64,000 nt of DNA from Rhynchonema sp. JSB1_4 (taxonomy: Eukaryota; Nematoda; Chromadorea; Monhysterida; Xyalidae). Of the stretch, positions 42,865 through 54,908 are shown in pieces. The translations under genes and the position numbers were made by a program. The stretch spans positions 1-64,000 of the forward strand of contig JASAMV010005032.1 in NCBI GenBank assembly GCA_030248065.1. The letters run 5' to 3'. How positions within the stretch are numbered: the stretch's first letter is position 1; each line of letters opens with the position of its first letter. The notes under the pieces are model-generated. The model saw only the letters and a program-made list of their open reading frames with translations. It did not search any database and was not told where the DNA came from.

Positions 42865-44300
42865 AAATCCAATCGCACGCGCTCGCACCAAAAACCCCGG
42901 TTTTAACACACAAGGTATATGGAAAATTGCAAAATCTAGCCTTTTAATGTTTCACCTGAGAAAAAACTTTTTCCCTGAATCATTTCATCCCATCACACTG
43001 TCGTTCACATGCACATATCACAATCATCCGATCATACACCATGTGGTTTCAACTTCCAACCATGGTGTACTTCGGGTAACTACCGTTACCTCGTAGATGT
43101 TTGACTGGAATGACAATAGCGAAAAATATCTATGTCCGTCCCATAAAACCGCTGCAAGAACAAATCGGGCATTCAACGCACACGATCGGAGTGATACCTG
43201 TACGTTCTCCCACAAATGCCCGCCCTTGACAACTCAAGGGACCCAGTTTCGGACTAGACACCGAGTTACATGATAGTCGCGACGCGATACGTCGCGACCT
43301 CCACAGTGTCGCGACGCCAACAAGCGTCGCGAAAGATTTAGATACGTCGCGACACCTCGCAACCGGTCCTTTGTCGCGACACGTCTTTTTTCAAAATACT
43401 ACACTACTCTCCCATAATTGGTGCCCGGCTATTGGGACTCAGTCAATTGGGGTCCGACCAGAGCGTTCACTTCCCGGGTTAGGCTGAGCTTGTGCTGCAC
43501 TCGCCCCCTATGAACAGACTTAATGTAGATCTAAAGCTAAGCAAGACCGTAAGTGTGGGCGGGGTTGGAAAACAAAATTTTTTAAGCAAGTTTTTTCCAC
43601 AAATGTCTGAGATTCGGGGAAATTTTACAAAATTTGCCTAAAAACGCGCAAGAACGCGATAAAATGCAACTTTAATTGACAAGTCACTTTTGAAAGTGAC
43701 TTGGTTTGCATCACCTACATATGAAGAATGTTTACGTTATTTCGGTGCGATCCAACAGTCTATGCTTGATGTGGACCCATGATTGCTGCTCTGTGGCATC
43801 GGACACAACAGTTTGTGGCTAAATAAGCAAGATTCACTCATAAACCACACAGAATTGAGAATATAAGCTGCAGAAATACTAGTCGGGTGGCTGAATCAGT
43901 CGTGTATGACCGGCCTGATGGGGTATGACATCGAAGAACCATGTAGGTACATGCATACTGTGTCCCATGTATCACGGGAAGGCATAATAACATCATTTGG
44001 GGTATTTTAGGTACCAAACACATGCCTCAAAAGATATTTTGTGAAGAAAATGTTTCGACCCTTGAGAAAAAAAGGACAAAAATAACCCCCAAAAAAGCCA
44101 TTTTTGGACGTTTTAGACCATTTTGGTCCACCGAAAAAATTTAAAAAATTTATAAAAATATTTTTGTCCAACCCTGAGTGTAGGCGTAAGTCCAAGGCTA
44201 ACCATGAAAGTAAACTTGCGATCGGCCTCCAGTTGGTCAGGTTGGACGGGCCCCAGCTGCAGGAAATGAGTTCCAAAGGTCCAAAACCTCCAAAAACAAC
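42865..44300. other. Intergenic, with a palindrome cluster
   Basis: No gene was recognised apart from the GTCGCGAC cluster listed separately. Confidence 0.35.
43276..43380. other. Cluster of six GTCGCGAC palindromes
   Basis: GTCGCGAC occurs at 43276, 43291, 43308, 43346 and 43373, with a one-base variant at 43326. The starts are 15, 17, 18, 20 and 27 bp apart. Each site reads the same on both strands. No known site was recognised. Confidence 0.85.
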
Positions 44301-44302
44301 AG

Positions 44303-44590
44303 TTAAACCAACCGGTAATTTTTTTCCACTTGTAACACACGGTGAATCGTTAGCTTGAAGACTCGATTGGGTCTTACAATGTTTTTTTTCTCCATTCTAG
44401 TTGACTTTTCAATTTTAAAACCGAAGTAATGTGCGAACCAGTCTTCTGTACCCAGATTTACCGACGTCCTTTCGCGATCAAAGTTAGGATAGCCATATAT
44501 TGTGGAGACATAGGCGACGGCAATGTCATCTGCCACAGTTTCCAAGATGTTCTGAGTGAGCCAGAAATAATGAGGAATAAATCTTTTCAT
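44303..44590 (-). CDS. Hypothetical ORF
   Basis: 95-codon minus-strand frame with a protein-like composition (ILETVADDIAVAYVS, YGYPNFDRERT, LGTEDWFAHYFGF). No family recognised, no obvious partner exon. Could be an exon or chance. Confidence 0.2.
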   Translation of the reverse strand: MKRFIPHYFWLTQNILETVADDIAVAYVSTIYGYPNFDRERTSVNLGTEDWFAHYFGFKIEKSTRMEKKNIVRPNRVFKLTIHRVLQVEKNYRLV

Positions 44591-44599
44591 TTCGAAAAA

Positions 44600-47020
44600 A
44601 AAACATTGTGCGAATGGTGCATCAAAGGCACGACTTTGTGACTATCCAACGTGTAAATTTTGAAAGGGCCCGACAGATCGACCCGAAACCCGTGACAAAC
44701 GAAATATTTTAGGGCTATTTTTTGCAGCGTGTAACACCATCAGGTGCACAATGTTTTGGGATAAAAGATTTGGGCGTTTTCCGGTTTTATCAATTTTCAG
44801 CGCAATGTTCCGAATCCCGAACATGGGAAACGTTTTCTCTCGTGAATCGTAGTGCACCGATGCTGGTCGACACATGCTGCATACGCACTACAATGTTTCG
44901 TATGTTCGGATTTCGTGTGTCTCGGGTCTACCTGGTCGAGCCCTAAGGAGTGCCAGTATTAAACGATATCACACGGACAAAAATGATCCAAAAAGTATTG
45001 CCATTGTATAAATTGTGTCCTTGAGCTGCCGACATTATTGTAGCGCATTCTCCCCCAATAGGTGCACGACTATCAAATAAGTGGTCACAAGCATCAGAAT
45101 TATTTGAGCACGCCAGCTAAAAGCTGCCAGCTTAAAATCTCTACCGTGCCCCCTGCAGGTTAGGTATTGGTCACACAATTACTACATGATAATCCATCCC
45201 CCTAATTTTCCTGCATTAACAAGGCGGATATTTGGCATTTTTTCAAATTGAACTAAGTTTTGACAAGCACTTTGCATTCTTATCAGTGAGAAGAATGAGA
45301 GACACACGTGTGCTGAAGTTTCACCCTGAATTCTACGCAACCGAAATGGTTCGGGCTCGGGTTACTGTAGCCGCGTATTACATGCTTTATGTGTGAAATC
45401 GATTACAGCACACACACGTTGATCACACCCGATAACTAAAGCGGGAAGAGAATGAGAAAATAACTCATTGTCCTGATTCAATTTGAAAAAATCGCAAGAA
45501 ACCCTCCTTGACGATGCAGTAAAAATAGGGGACGGATTCTCATATAGTCATTGTGCGACTAATATTTATATGTGTCACGGTTTTTGATATAGATGCTTCA
45601 CTAATTTCGACCAGAGTGAAAGTTTGCCCCCAGGGCCTAACGAGCAACTGTTAAGCTGGCCGAAATTTGTGAGCCAGCTGCATCGCACAGTGTAGCTCAG
45701 ATAGAATCTCCTATGCTTAGGCATAGTGCGCGTGCAATTTGGGTGTGCTGTAACAGATTTGGGTGTGCTTGGTGATAGGATTGGATCGGCTGCGTGTGCA
45801 CAGATGCCCGGCACATCTATCTGGGATTGCCCCCAACAAACATGGGTGCATCAAGTTGGGGAACCTATTTTCTGTGGGGCGCTATTGATTCAGGGCGTTT
45901 CGGGGGATGTATTTTGTGTCTCTATTTCTGGGGGCTCTATATTGTGATCTGGTGATAGTAATCATGCTTATAGTTTAGTAGTGTTTAGGTGGGTTTTACG
46001 CCTGGATAGGATCGGATTTCATTACAAAGGCAGCCCATTCGCACTCGATCCTGGTCGCGGATTGTGCTACGTCCGCCTGCTTCACCAGTCGCTCGTCGAT
46101 GCGATTCAACAAGGACCCTCCCCTCTACTTCGCGTGCTGTGACATGTGGACTTGTTGGACAAATCCGCGGACGATACTATCAATTTGTCCGCTGATGGAT
46201 GGCGAGAGATCCTCAAGGCCGCATCACAAATCCTGGGTATGTACTTGTTGAAACCGAACAGAAACGTCGTCAACCTGGTGATCGAACACTCAGTCGTTGG
46301 GAGTTGCAAATATAGCTTATATTTAAGACTAACTAGTACGTATGTAAATTCAGACTTGTATTGTTTCACATTTCGTTATATTACATATGCATATCCTTAG
46401 GTCGTCTGTCCCTGTATAAGTCTACTGTGTAATGTGTTACCAGCTCCCACCGAAGTCTAGCTCATAACTGCGCGCTGCTTGCTGTAGCCTGCTGTGTTGC
46501 ACAACAATTGCGGTATATCTCGTAGCTGCCATTAGCAGCGATTGTATAATTTATGTATGTTGTAGAACTTTGCTGTTTTGTGCGTCTCAACTTACCCTTG
46601 TGGCTGGTCGTTAGGTGGCGCAATTATTAATTGTGGATGCATTGCCACGCCTATTTTTTGATGTGTTTGGTAAATAGCGGCCGACATTTGGTCTCTCACT
46701 ACGTTAGTAGTAAACAGCTCCCGTGCCGCCTATGTTTGCCATGTTAAAATTAGCTCCAAATGACACACTGGTACTACATACGTGCTTTATTATATCAAAT
46801 GGTGCTATAGCATGGTATACAGCAATGGTGGGACATCCCAGGAGTCACACAAACGATCATGACATATGAGTATAATATCTGTTTGATAAAACGTTTGCGT
46901 TTCAGTTAGAATTAGCTGTTCACATGTGACTCCAAGAGTTCAGCAAGATCAGCGTTATTTGATGATGGCTGACGTAAGGCCTCCAGTAGACGATGGAATG
47001 CAGTGTTTTGGCATCGACGG
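44600..47020. other. Intergenic, nothing recognised
   Basis: Only short frames without domains were seen. Confidence 0.35.
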
Positions 47021-47025
47021 ACCAT

Positions 47026-48465
47026 CTAGTTCAGCCTGTACCCCTGGTCTGTTCGTGTTTCTCCCTGCGAAAAAATCATAGTTTCATTTTGGTGAGCGTT
47101 CGCAATATGTAAAAAAGATCGTCAAATGGAACCATAAAGTATCACTTACAGCCAAAATGTACTCAGCTTGATATGCTGTCAATTCATTGTGCGACTCAAG
47201 ATAGGCAACGATTAATATTGGGGCAGTCAATTGGGTACAAAATGCGTGTATTGTGTTTCGCAGAGCGTAGCCGTGCTTTGGATCCATCTGAAAGAAATCG
47301 GTACACAAATTTACATTATTTGTGGATAAATTGTAGAGTGTCTAAAGCTTTGTGACCATGTTTGCATTCATTATACATACTTTGCTGACAAATGTGAATG
47401 ACTACGTGTGAATGACATCAACATACCGTGTGTGTCAATTCGGCAAGTATTCGTGATCGCTCAGATTTAACAAGACCGATTCGGAGTCAGAATCAAAATC
47501 GGAAGCACCGTCCAGTGGCGAGAAGGGTGACTGATGAATGACGGCGAGCCACATACAGATCTCATCCCAGTGCATGAGCAATAGTCTGTGGTCTCGCGTA
47601 ATGAGTCCTTTGGTGTGTTTCTTGCTGCCCTTGAAATATTTTTGCCACCAAATACACCAATCAGAGAATTTGTGTGTGCGATAGTCGAAGTAGATGTTCA
47701 CGAAGACACTTCTGAAGATGTCGGCTTGTTTATTGATGAAATAACGAACAATTTGAGTTTTCAGTGTTTGAGCAATGAAGTATGGTGGCAGGCGGCAGAC
47801 ATGAATGTCGTCCAGAAGGCAGCCCTGACAAATTTTGTTCCGACAAGTGCGTAGAATTCATAAATCGCCCATGCAAAGTAGTGTCCAAATATTAGTTTGA
47901 TTGCTCGAACGTTGCGTTTATGTCGATTTCGACGTCCAGACATTTAAACCTGAAATATATTGGCTTTGTTTTTTTAAAATGATGCGCATGTGACAGAACT
48001 AAACTTTCATATTTCGCGACTTTTCAGGGCCAGCATGAAGGAGCTCAAGTGATCGCAAATCAAGTGCCAATGGGAGAGAAGTTTACCGGCAATGTCACAT
48101 GCAATGTTGTCCTCGCATGTTGTTTTGGTGACTGAATTCTCCCAGTCAGCGTATTTCTGAACTGATTCAAATTTCGTGTTGAATTGAAACGATTTGAAGT
48201 CTTGATAGCATTCGTCTGTGTAGTACGTGCACATAAGGTTCACCAGTTCACCTGGAAATTTTGTTGCGGCCACACTGGGCTTGAGATGACAGGTGTGATT
48301 GTACTCGAAGTGATTGTGCACATGTGAAGAACTGGTTCGCTTCAATGACGTGGAACACTCGTGAGGACAAATGTTTCGCGAATTGGTTCCTAGTGTCCCC
48401 GATTTGTTGGTCACGGGCAAACGGGATTTTGTTGGATGGCTTTGAATCTGACAGTCGTCATTCAA
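47026..48465 (-). CDS. Unrecognised multi-exon gene, possible CARD-like exon
   Basis: The best-supported exon is 47287-47150 (46 codons), bounded by TTTCTTTCAG and GTAAGT. It encodes a helical stretch, ALRNTIHAFCTQL, VAYLESHNELTAYQAEYIL, whose spacing of hydrophobic residues recalls CARD helices such as those of CED-4 (inference, weak). It joins in phase to 47064-47026 (GETRTDQGYRLN, then stop). Upstream on the same strand are an open frame at about 47857-47435 (CRNKICQGC, RLPPYFIAQTLKTQIVRYF, WCIWWQKYF) and one at 48465-48007 (CTYYTDECYQDF, HWHLICDHL). I could not connect these frames to the exon with certainty. Confidence 0.4.
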
Positions 48466-48469
48466 TCTG

Positions 48470-49500
48470 ACACTAGTGGCGGATCCAGCCTTTGGCCAAG
48501 GTCTTTACGAATTTGTGCCTGGTTAACGTTTAAAATGGCAGTTTCGTGCTTATCTTTGATGTTGCCGGGATGGCAGTGCCGTGATGCAATCATGTTGTTG
48601 TGTGTCTTTGAGAGACTAACAGCACCAAATTCCAATACACAGAATATATTGCCGAATTTTCGACACTCAATAGTGTCCTCGTCAGGGCTAAAATCAACAA
48701 AAAGAGAGATAGGAACCGGTTGTCACAAGACATCATTTCAGAAAACGCAAACAAGGTGCAAAACAGTCAGATAAACAAGTGGCATTTTGATACAGATATT
48801 GGCTATTGTTGGGTTTCAGTGCTCTGTTGATATATGGATTGCGAGCGAGAATAAGGGCCATATGCGCACACATCAATGTACAGTGCAACACGTAAAGGTG
48901 CTAGACCACTGTAACACAGAAAAACAACTGCGTGTTATGGAGTCGGCCTTTATTTGTAAATTACAATTGTAAATTACAAATAAATAATGCACGATGAAGA
49001 AAAATATAATTATTTTGCATTGACAATAACACAATAAAACACAAATAACCACAAGCTAAAAAGAAGACGCCAACGAAGTGATCAAATACAGTAAGAACGA
49101 GAAACAAAATGTCAACAAAACGAAAGATCAACAAAAAGCACTGTTGAGGAACAATAGATTGAAAAACACACGATGAAAAACAGCAGAGTTCCGTATATGA
49201 AGATGACATGGCCCAAATTCTCGAAAACGCCACCGGTGACACTTTTTGGCCAATTATACGACAGGGAGCATAAAATGCTAAGAAAGTAATGAAACAGGGT
49301 TCAATCAGCAAAAAGAAGTAGTTATATTTCAACGTGGTACAATATCTTGAAAACACAGTGCAACATCAAAAATATCAATAACAAGCTAGCTTGACATTGT
49401 CGAAGAACAGCAGAATGTTAAAAATAAGGTACCATATCGCAACGCAACAAACGAAAACAATGGCCAGAAACAGCACAAAATTGTGTTTGCAGTGGAAAAC
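48470..49500. other. Intergenic, nothing recognised
   Basis: Includes two direct copies of TGTAAATTACAA near 48953-48981. No coding signal was seen. Confidence 0.35.
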
Positions 49501-49501
49501 A

Positions 49502-49563
49502 CAGTACCGGGTGCAAACTTAGGCTGCACGTACACACGCTACTTAAAATTGCACCCGGTACTG
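49502..49563. mobile_element. Minimal 62-bp foldback element
   Basis: CAGTACCGGGTGCAA at the left and TTGCACCCGGTACTG at the right are perfect 15-bp inverted repeats of the 13.7/19.2-kb foldback family, with only 32 bp between them. Confidence 0.75.
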
Positions 49564-50263
49564 TGCACCAATCGTCGACCGCAGCTAAGGTACTGGAAAA
49601 CATAAGTTACTAAAGGTGCTCGAAAAAACTTTTCCCGCAAAGTACAGGGTGACCAAAAAATGACGCAACCGTTTTGGAGAATCCGTTCTCTGCGTTAAGT
49701 AAGCGGTTTATTGTCCGGTTCGTCTTGTTGATGTTTCATGACAACTTAACGCAGAAAGCAATGCAAGTTTTGCTGCTCATGTAAAGCCACTTACCCAACG
49801 TGGACAACCAGTCTATCAAAAGGGTTTTGCACATCTCGGATTCATTTTAAAGTATAGTGCAAAAAATGTGGCTATATAAAAATCTATGTTTGACAGTTGA
49901 TAATTACGTACCTATGCCTTGTAAGTACTGTTCGGGAGAACTTTTCTTCAGCGCCTGCGGAATAAAAAAATAACACCAATTTTGTGCCAGTGCTTTTTTC
50001 ATGAGTGCATGCATACCAAAACAAAAACCACTGGCACACATAACACAGTACAATCAAATAACTACCAGGGTGGAAATCGCACATGTTTGCCTTTTTGTTG
50101 ATAATTTGCGTTGTGGTTTGCGGCCAGTCTATGCCATTTAGAGCGACCGTTCGACAACTCTTGTAAGTACCATGCCGCTGACGTTGGTCTGTAATTAGAA
50201 TCATAGGTTTAGCAACATGTTTTTTAATTTCATTTCCACATTATTGACGCGCGTGTCTCTGGT

Positions 50264-50565
50264 GGGTGGCCGAGCAATTGAGCAAAGCACATTTGAGCAA
50301 GACCACTTTGAGAAAGTGAAAATGAGCAGGGCCAAAAGAGCAGAGCACTTATTTTGCTCCAATGGCCTAACCTTAGGCTGATTTTGGTATCAGGCTTAGG
50401 CTTAGGCTTAGGCTTTCACCTGTGTTTGGGCTTAGGCTTAGGCTTGGGCCTGGTCATTTTTAGGTTCTGCTTCTGTTCTGTTTTGTTCTGTTTTGGACTC
50501 TGCTCTTTTTCACTTGCTCAAAGTGGTCTTTCTCAAATGTGCTTTGCTCAATTGCCCGTCCGCCC
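50264..50565. mobile_element. 302-bp MITE with a 6-bp target duplication and TTAGGC core
   Basis: The ends GGGTGGCCGAGCAATTGAGC and CTCAATTGCCCGTCCGCCC continue as about 50-bp inverted repeats. The duplication TCTGGT flanks both sides (50258-50263 and 50566-50571). The centre (about 50365-50455) is a degenerate TTAGGC array. Confidence 0.8.
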
Positions 50566-50575
50566 TCTGGTGAAC

Positions 50576-50917
50576 TCAGTTGTTTTCGTTTGGACTAAAA
50601 GTTACATAAAAAGCTAATTGTTGGTTTCCTCGTGACAGGGAATCAGGTCGGCTCCTTAGCATGGTTTTTTTCTTCCTACACGCATAACGTGCGGCATAAC
50701 CGTATGGCCTTATAAGGTAAACTGGATGACAATTTAGTTCAAATGCAAACCGGTGTATCGCAATGCGTGCGACGGCGTCGAACACCCATTCATCGGAACG
50801 AATTGAACCAACAAACAGGTCCTTCACCGCAGTGTAATATTGCCCGATTGACTTGTTGAGACCGAGCGGGGTCAGGCAATGTTCGACTCCCATGTGGTAG
50901 GCCGCGTCGTTTTGACC
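50576..50917 (-). CDS. Hypothetical exon-like ORF
   Basis: Open frame following a possible acceptor (ACACAG at about 50920). It contains NDAAYHMGVEHCLTPLGLN, SIGQYYTAVKDLF and SDEWVFDAVARIAIHRF and ends next to the MITE. Composition is protein-like, family unknown. Confidence 0.3.
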   Translation of the reverse strand, partial: GQNDAAYHMGVEHCLTPLGLNKSIGQYYTAVKDLFVGSIRSDEWVFDAVARIAIHRFAFELNCHPVYLIRPYGYAARYACRKKKTMLRSRPDSLSRGNQQLAFYVTFSPNENN

Positions 50918-50929
50918 TGTGTTTTAACA

Positions 50930-52660
50930 TTATAAATTTGCTGGTATAGTAAATTTTCAGATTTGCTGCCGCTTTGTGAATTACGCCCCCAATGTCAGGT
51001 TCTGAAACATTTTGGATGGCCAACACACAGGCGGCTTGTTAGCAAACCAGGCAGCTGTGCGCAATGTTTCAGAACCGCGCATGTTTATCGTTCGGATTTA
51101 GAACTTGACATTAACTATGGGCGCATTGTGCTATGTGGCAGCGAATTTGGAAATTTAATGCACTGGGATTTGGTATCGGCGTGCTTAGGTTTACATTGAA
51201 ATTGGTCCAGATAAGTCTAAAAACAAAGGCATGAACCGCTTGTTGTGGGATAACAACAGTATAAAGCAATGAGCACGGTAGCTAGTTCGCGCCCGGTAGT
51301 TTGTGGTTGGGCTATATCGAATTCAGGGCTAACGTAACTGGGCCTGAAGTTAAGAGCCAAACCACATTGAAGCTCAAGTGTAACTGTTGTTTTGAATAAA
51401 AGCGAAATAGGCGCTCACATATCGAAAGTTTTGTTTCCTCTTTGCAGCCACATTTTTTGGCAATAAATGTGCATGGGGTGCACATGCTCCTAAATCATAC
51501 AGCACATCAGTCAAATATCTTCAAAAACATGCTGTAAACGAACTTGCTTGCGCTTGGTCATGCGTTGGCCATGCGACACACTTTCCAAAGTACTCCTGGG
51601 CTGCCATTTCACAGACGGTTAAAGGTTGATGGTACGGTTGATTAATCGATTATTTTGTTAGTTGACGCGTCTATAAGTGTGTACAACAATAACACAAATT
51701 GAAACTAAAGAAAAAACCCGAGCAACATTTGTACAGAGCAAAAAAAAGGTGAAAGAAAGGGAATAAGTCTGTGTGCAAGGTGGTGAGTGACACACATAGA
51801 TTGTCTGAACGTTGTATTCTGTGCTTGACAAACTGGTGGGTCAGTGACTCACTGCAGGTACAGACACAAGGTCAGAAAACGAACCATATACAAACCTCGA
51901 GGACCGATTAGTTCATAATCATGTCTGGTCAATGTAAATCACATGCTTTGGTGCGCAGGTGCTTGACATAACTGTAATTGTAGCGGTATGAACGCATTTC
52001 ACGACAGTGGGGACATTTCTGGTACACGCCTACATTGTGATACAGGGTTTGGTGTATGTTATTATCCACACGTGACGTGAAGGCTGAAAAAATAAGGATT
52101 TTATCAAGATATCTTCAACGTAACATCACTTGAGGTTGATGTTGCAGTGCAAAACGATCTTACAAAGCAGCCATAACTTTCATGTTGGTCGAATATAATT
52201 CTTTTACTCTACGAGTAACCTAAGCGAATTTTGCCTACGTCTAAACAATACTATTGCGCATTGCTTATATCAAGATGCGAAGCGTGCACCGACCAATATT
52301 GCAGCGAGCACAGAATCGGGGCTTCGCATCCTTTGGATTTGGTGGCTTTATACAGCTTGGATTGCGGTGGCACCGGCTGCAAAAAATGATGCGTTTACAT
52401 TTTTGTTGCGGCGCCGATGGTGCTGATGGGCTTGGATTTCCCGCAACAAATCTATAGTGCTGCAACAAACTTGACTGACTAGCCTTCGTTTCAATTCAAC
52501 CAAACTACGAGTAATATCAAACTTGGTGATCGGATCAGACCTGCCTTGTAATTTTTAAGAATAATAAGACATATACGTAGTATGTAATGGGGTCACCGTT
52601 AATTACAACCGTTCATGTAGGTCTAGGAACAACTTTTACGCTGGTCTAAATTAGTGGCGT
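50930..52660. other. Intergenic, nothing recognised
   Basis: Short frames only. Confidence 0.35.
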
Positions 52661-52670
52661 TACTACATTA

Positions 52671-52931
52671 CTGATCATCCCTGATGCAAAACTCGTAAGG
52701 CAGATCCGATCCGATCTCGTCAGCAAGTTTGATGTTGCTCATGTACCGTTGATGCCGAGTTCGGGCTGAGTGCGTTCGCTGTTTGAGCTGATCCTGGCAG
52801 AATTGGCACCCTTGACAGTCAATTGTTGGGTGAATCGGAAGACCGATTAGCTGCTTATGTTCATTGGCAATGTGATTGACAGTTGTTGCACGGTCAGCGT
52901 CACCGAACACACAGAAGGGACATTTGTACAA
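52671..52931 (-). CDS. Small zinc-finger ORF
   Basis: 87 codons starting MYKCPFCVFGDADRATTVNH. The arrangement CPFC...H..EH and CQGCQFC...H...H suggests two degenerate C2H2-type fingers. It is followed by a short tail (LADEIGSDLPYEFCIRDDQ) and a stop. It may be one exon of a larger gene. The middle of the second finger has a DNA duplicate at about 54765-54802. Confidence 0.4.
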
Positions 52932-53816
52932 ATTTTTTTTCGGTTTTAGGTCGTGTCCGTGCTGCCATTGATTAGGTATGTTGCAGCACCTATAAGATCA
53001 TAGCATGTGAAGGCTCGATTTTCAAATGGTGCAACGGTGCAGTTAACAAAATATCCACCGAATGTTGTTTGCACGTGTAGCCTGTCAGATATTATGTACT
53101 GGATGTATTTTCCTGATAACGCATTGCATTCAAAACTTCCATTCGTTAAACATGAACGAAAAATACATCGATCATATAGGTGCGATGATAGACATTTGTC
53201 CCGGAAGAAAAGTATGCCCTCTGCGTCACGTAGATTCAGATCAACTAATGGCTGTTGGTCTTTGATAAGAATTAAGCGTGCAAATTTAGTCCCATTGGTT
53301 GAGCGGCATTTCTTAACAACTACAGAGTCAAGTTTTCGCCCTGTGAAGCATTCTGCTGTGGAAATTGGCCAGCCGGTAGAATGAGCACCAATTGAGCTAC
53401 CGTTTGTACATCAGTAGTTACCTACACGATCTGCAGCGCAGCTATAACAGGTATACTGTCTGCGAAAATGAGCTGAAAGAAAACTAATTTTGTACCACCG
53501 CTACTTCCACGTTTTATCATTTCAGGAGCAATCAATCCTATCAACAAGTGCCAACCGGAGAAAACGGAAGTAGGAACGATCACGAAACAACCCAAACAGC
53601 CTCAACCACATGCACGAATGTAAGGCAAACTACACCAACACGAGTCCGATTTCACAGCTGGCAGAATAGTAAAACATTCAAACGTGGCTGCTGATTTCTA
53701 AATGGTACACGTTGAAGAATACAAAGTGCAGCATGATGATTTTCTCTTTCTATTCGTTTTGAGTATACCACCTTAGAAATCGGGCTCGTGTCGGTGTAGT
53801 TTGCGTTTTAAATGCA

Positions 53817-54308
53817 TCATCCTAATACACCATTAGGGCTCATGATGATGAATATCTCAACTTTCAGAACAATTGTTTTTCTCGATTTCAGATGTCGGAA
53901 TACCAGCGTTGTCAGTCGTGGTTCAACATCGAAGTCTTGATGGAAGAGCTCCAACGAGTACTTCCCGGCTACAGCCGCCCGCACGAACTCCGGCAACCGG
54001 AAATACACGTTGCGATGACGAACGCCGGGTGTTTCGTTATCGTCATCCACAAACAGAAGTCCAGAGAACTGAAGCCTGAATTACCTTAATATTTGAACCA
54101 TAAGTATCCGACATTGATGAATACCAGCCAAATAACACGTCTGCACTAACGTGAAACCGTCGTCGTACTGTTCAGTCAACATATCCAATGTGTGGTTCAA
54201 TATTTCACATGTTAGACCACACAACACCTTGTTCTGAACACCGTCATCGTTCAACACCAAGTGCATGTCGTAGTGTCCTAACACTGCCGATGTCAGCGAT
54301 GGCGCGGC
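53817..54308 (-). CDS. Unrecognised ORF with one in-frame stop
   Basis: From a good acceptor (TTTTAG at 54309) a single frame runs about 164 codons to the stop at 53817, broken once by TAA near 54088. Before it lie VLGHYDMHLVLNDDGV and LCGLTCEILNHTLDML; after it FSGLLFVDDDNETPG, YFRLPEFVRAAVAGKYSLEL and TLVFRHLKSR. Composition on both sides of the stop is equally protein-like. That suggests one protein and either a pseudogene, a sequencing error or a very short unseen splice. Family unknown. Confidence 0.4.
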
Positions 54309-54552
54309 CTAAAATTAAGGGGCTATCTGAGCCTCCAGCTTTAGGATGACACAATTTTATCGCTAACTAACGGCAATTAGCGCAGCAAGCCCGTCGTAAA
54401 ACTTTGGCTGCCATTCGAATTCCTTCTCTGTTCGTTTGTGTACGGTGAATGGGTTAAAGAAGCAATCCCAGGTGCAGTCGAAGCTCTCAAGGGCACTCAG
54501 AGTCATCTGATACGGCTGTTGAGCCTGGCGCTGTTTGAGCACGCTGAAAGTA

Positions 54553-54810
54553 TCAACAAGTCCTGCTGGTCAAAAACAAACGGAAATATAAAAATAGCAC
54601 CAACTCTTGTAGGTCCCATTTGACAAATGACGGCCACTTGGCACTTTCGATGTCTGCCCTGAATCGGGCCTTTCTCTCATCGGATAAGTCCCATGCACAA
54701 GGCAACGCCAGTTTAGATGCCTCAAGTGGCCACCGTGACGCATCAAGAACATGACTATGTTGCGATGAATTGGCACCCTTGGCAGTCAATTGTTGGGTGA
54801 AAACGAGCAC
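54553..54810 (-). CDS. Hypothetical ORF
   Basis: Minus-strand frame with LDASRWPLEASKLALP, WDLSDERKARFRADIE and WPSFVKWDLQEL. Its first part overlaps the copy of the zinc-finger DNA. Possibly an exon of the same locus as the neighbouring minus-strand frames. Family unknown. Confidence 0.3.
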   Translation of the reverse strand: MLVFTQQLTAKGANSSQHSHVLDASRWPLEASKLALPCAWDLSDERKARFRADIESAKWPSFVKWDLQELVLFLYFRLFLTSRTC

Positions 54811-54908
54811 TTTCTGAACATATCCCTTTATTGCTGCTCTAATTTGAAAGCCTTGTTATTTGCAATTAAAGCCAAGACAAGCACCTCACACCACCGCAAC
54901 CTAACTTA

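Noticed and set aside
46146..46400. Plus-strand 84-codon ORF
   Set aside because: No domain, no splice support, and an equally long frame on the other strand.
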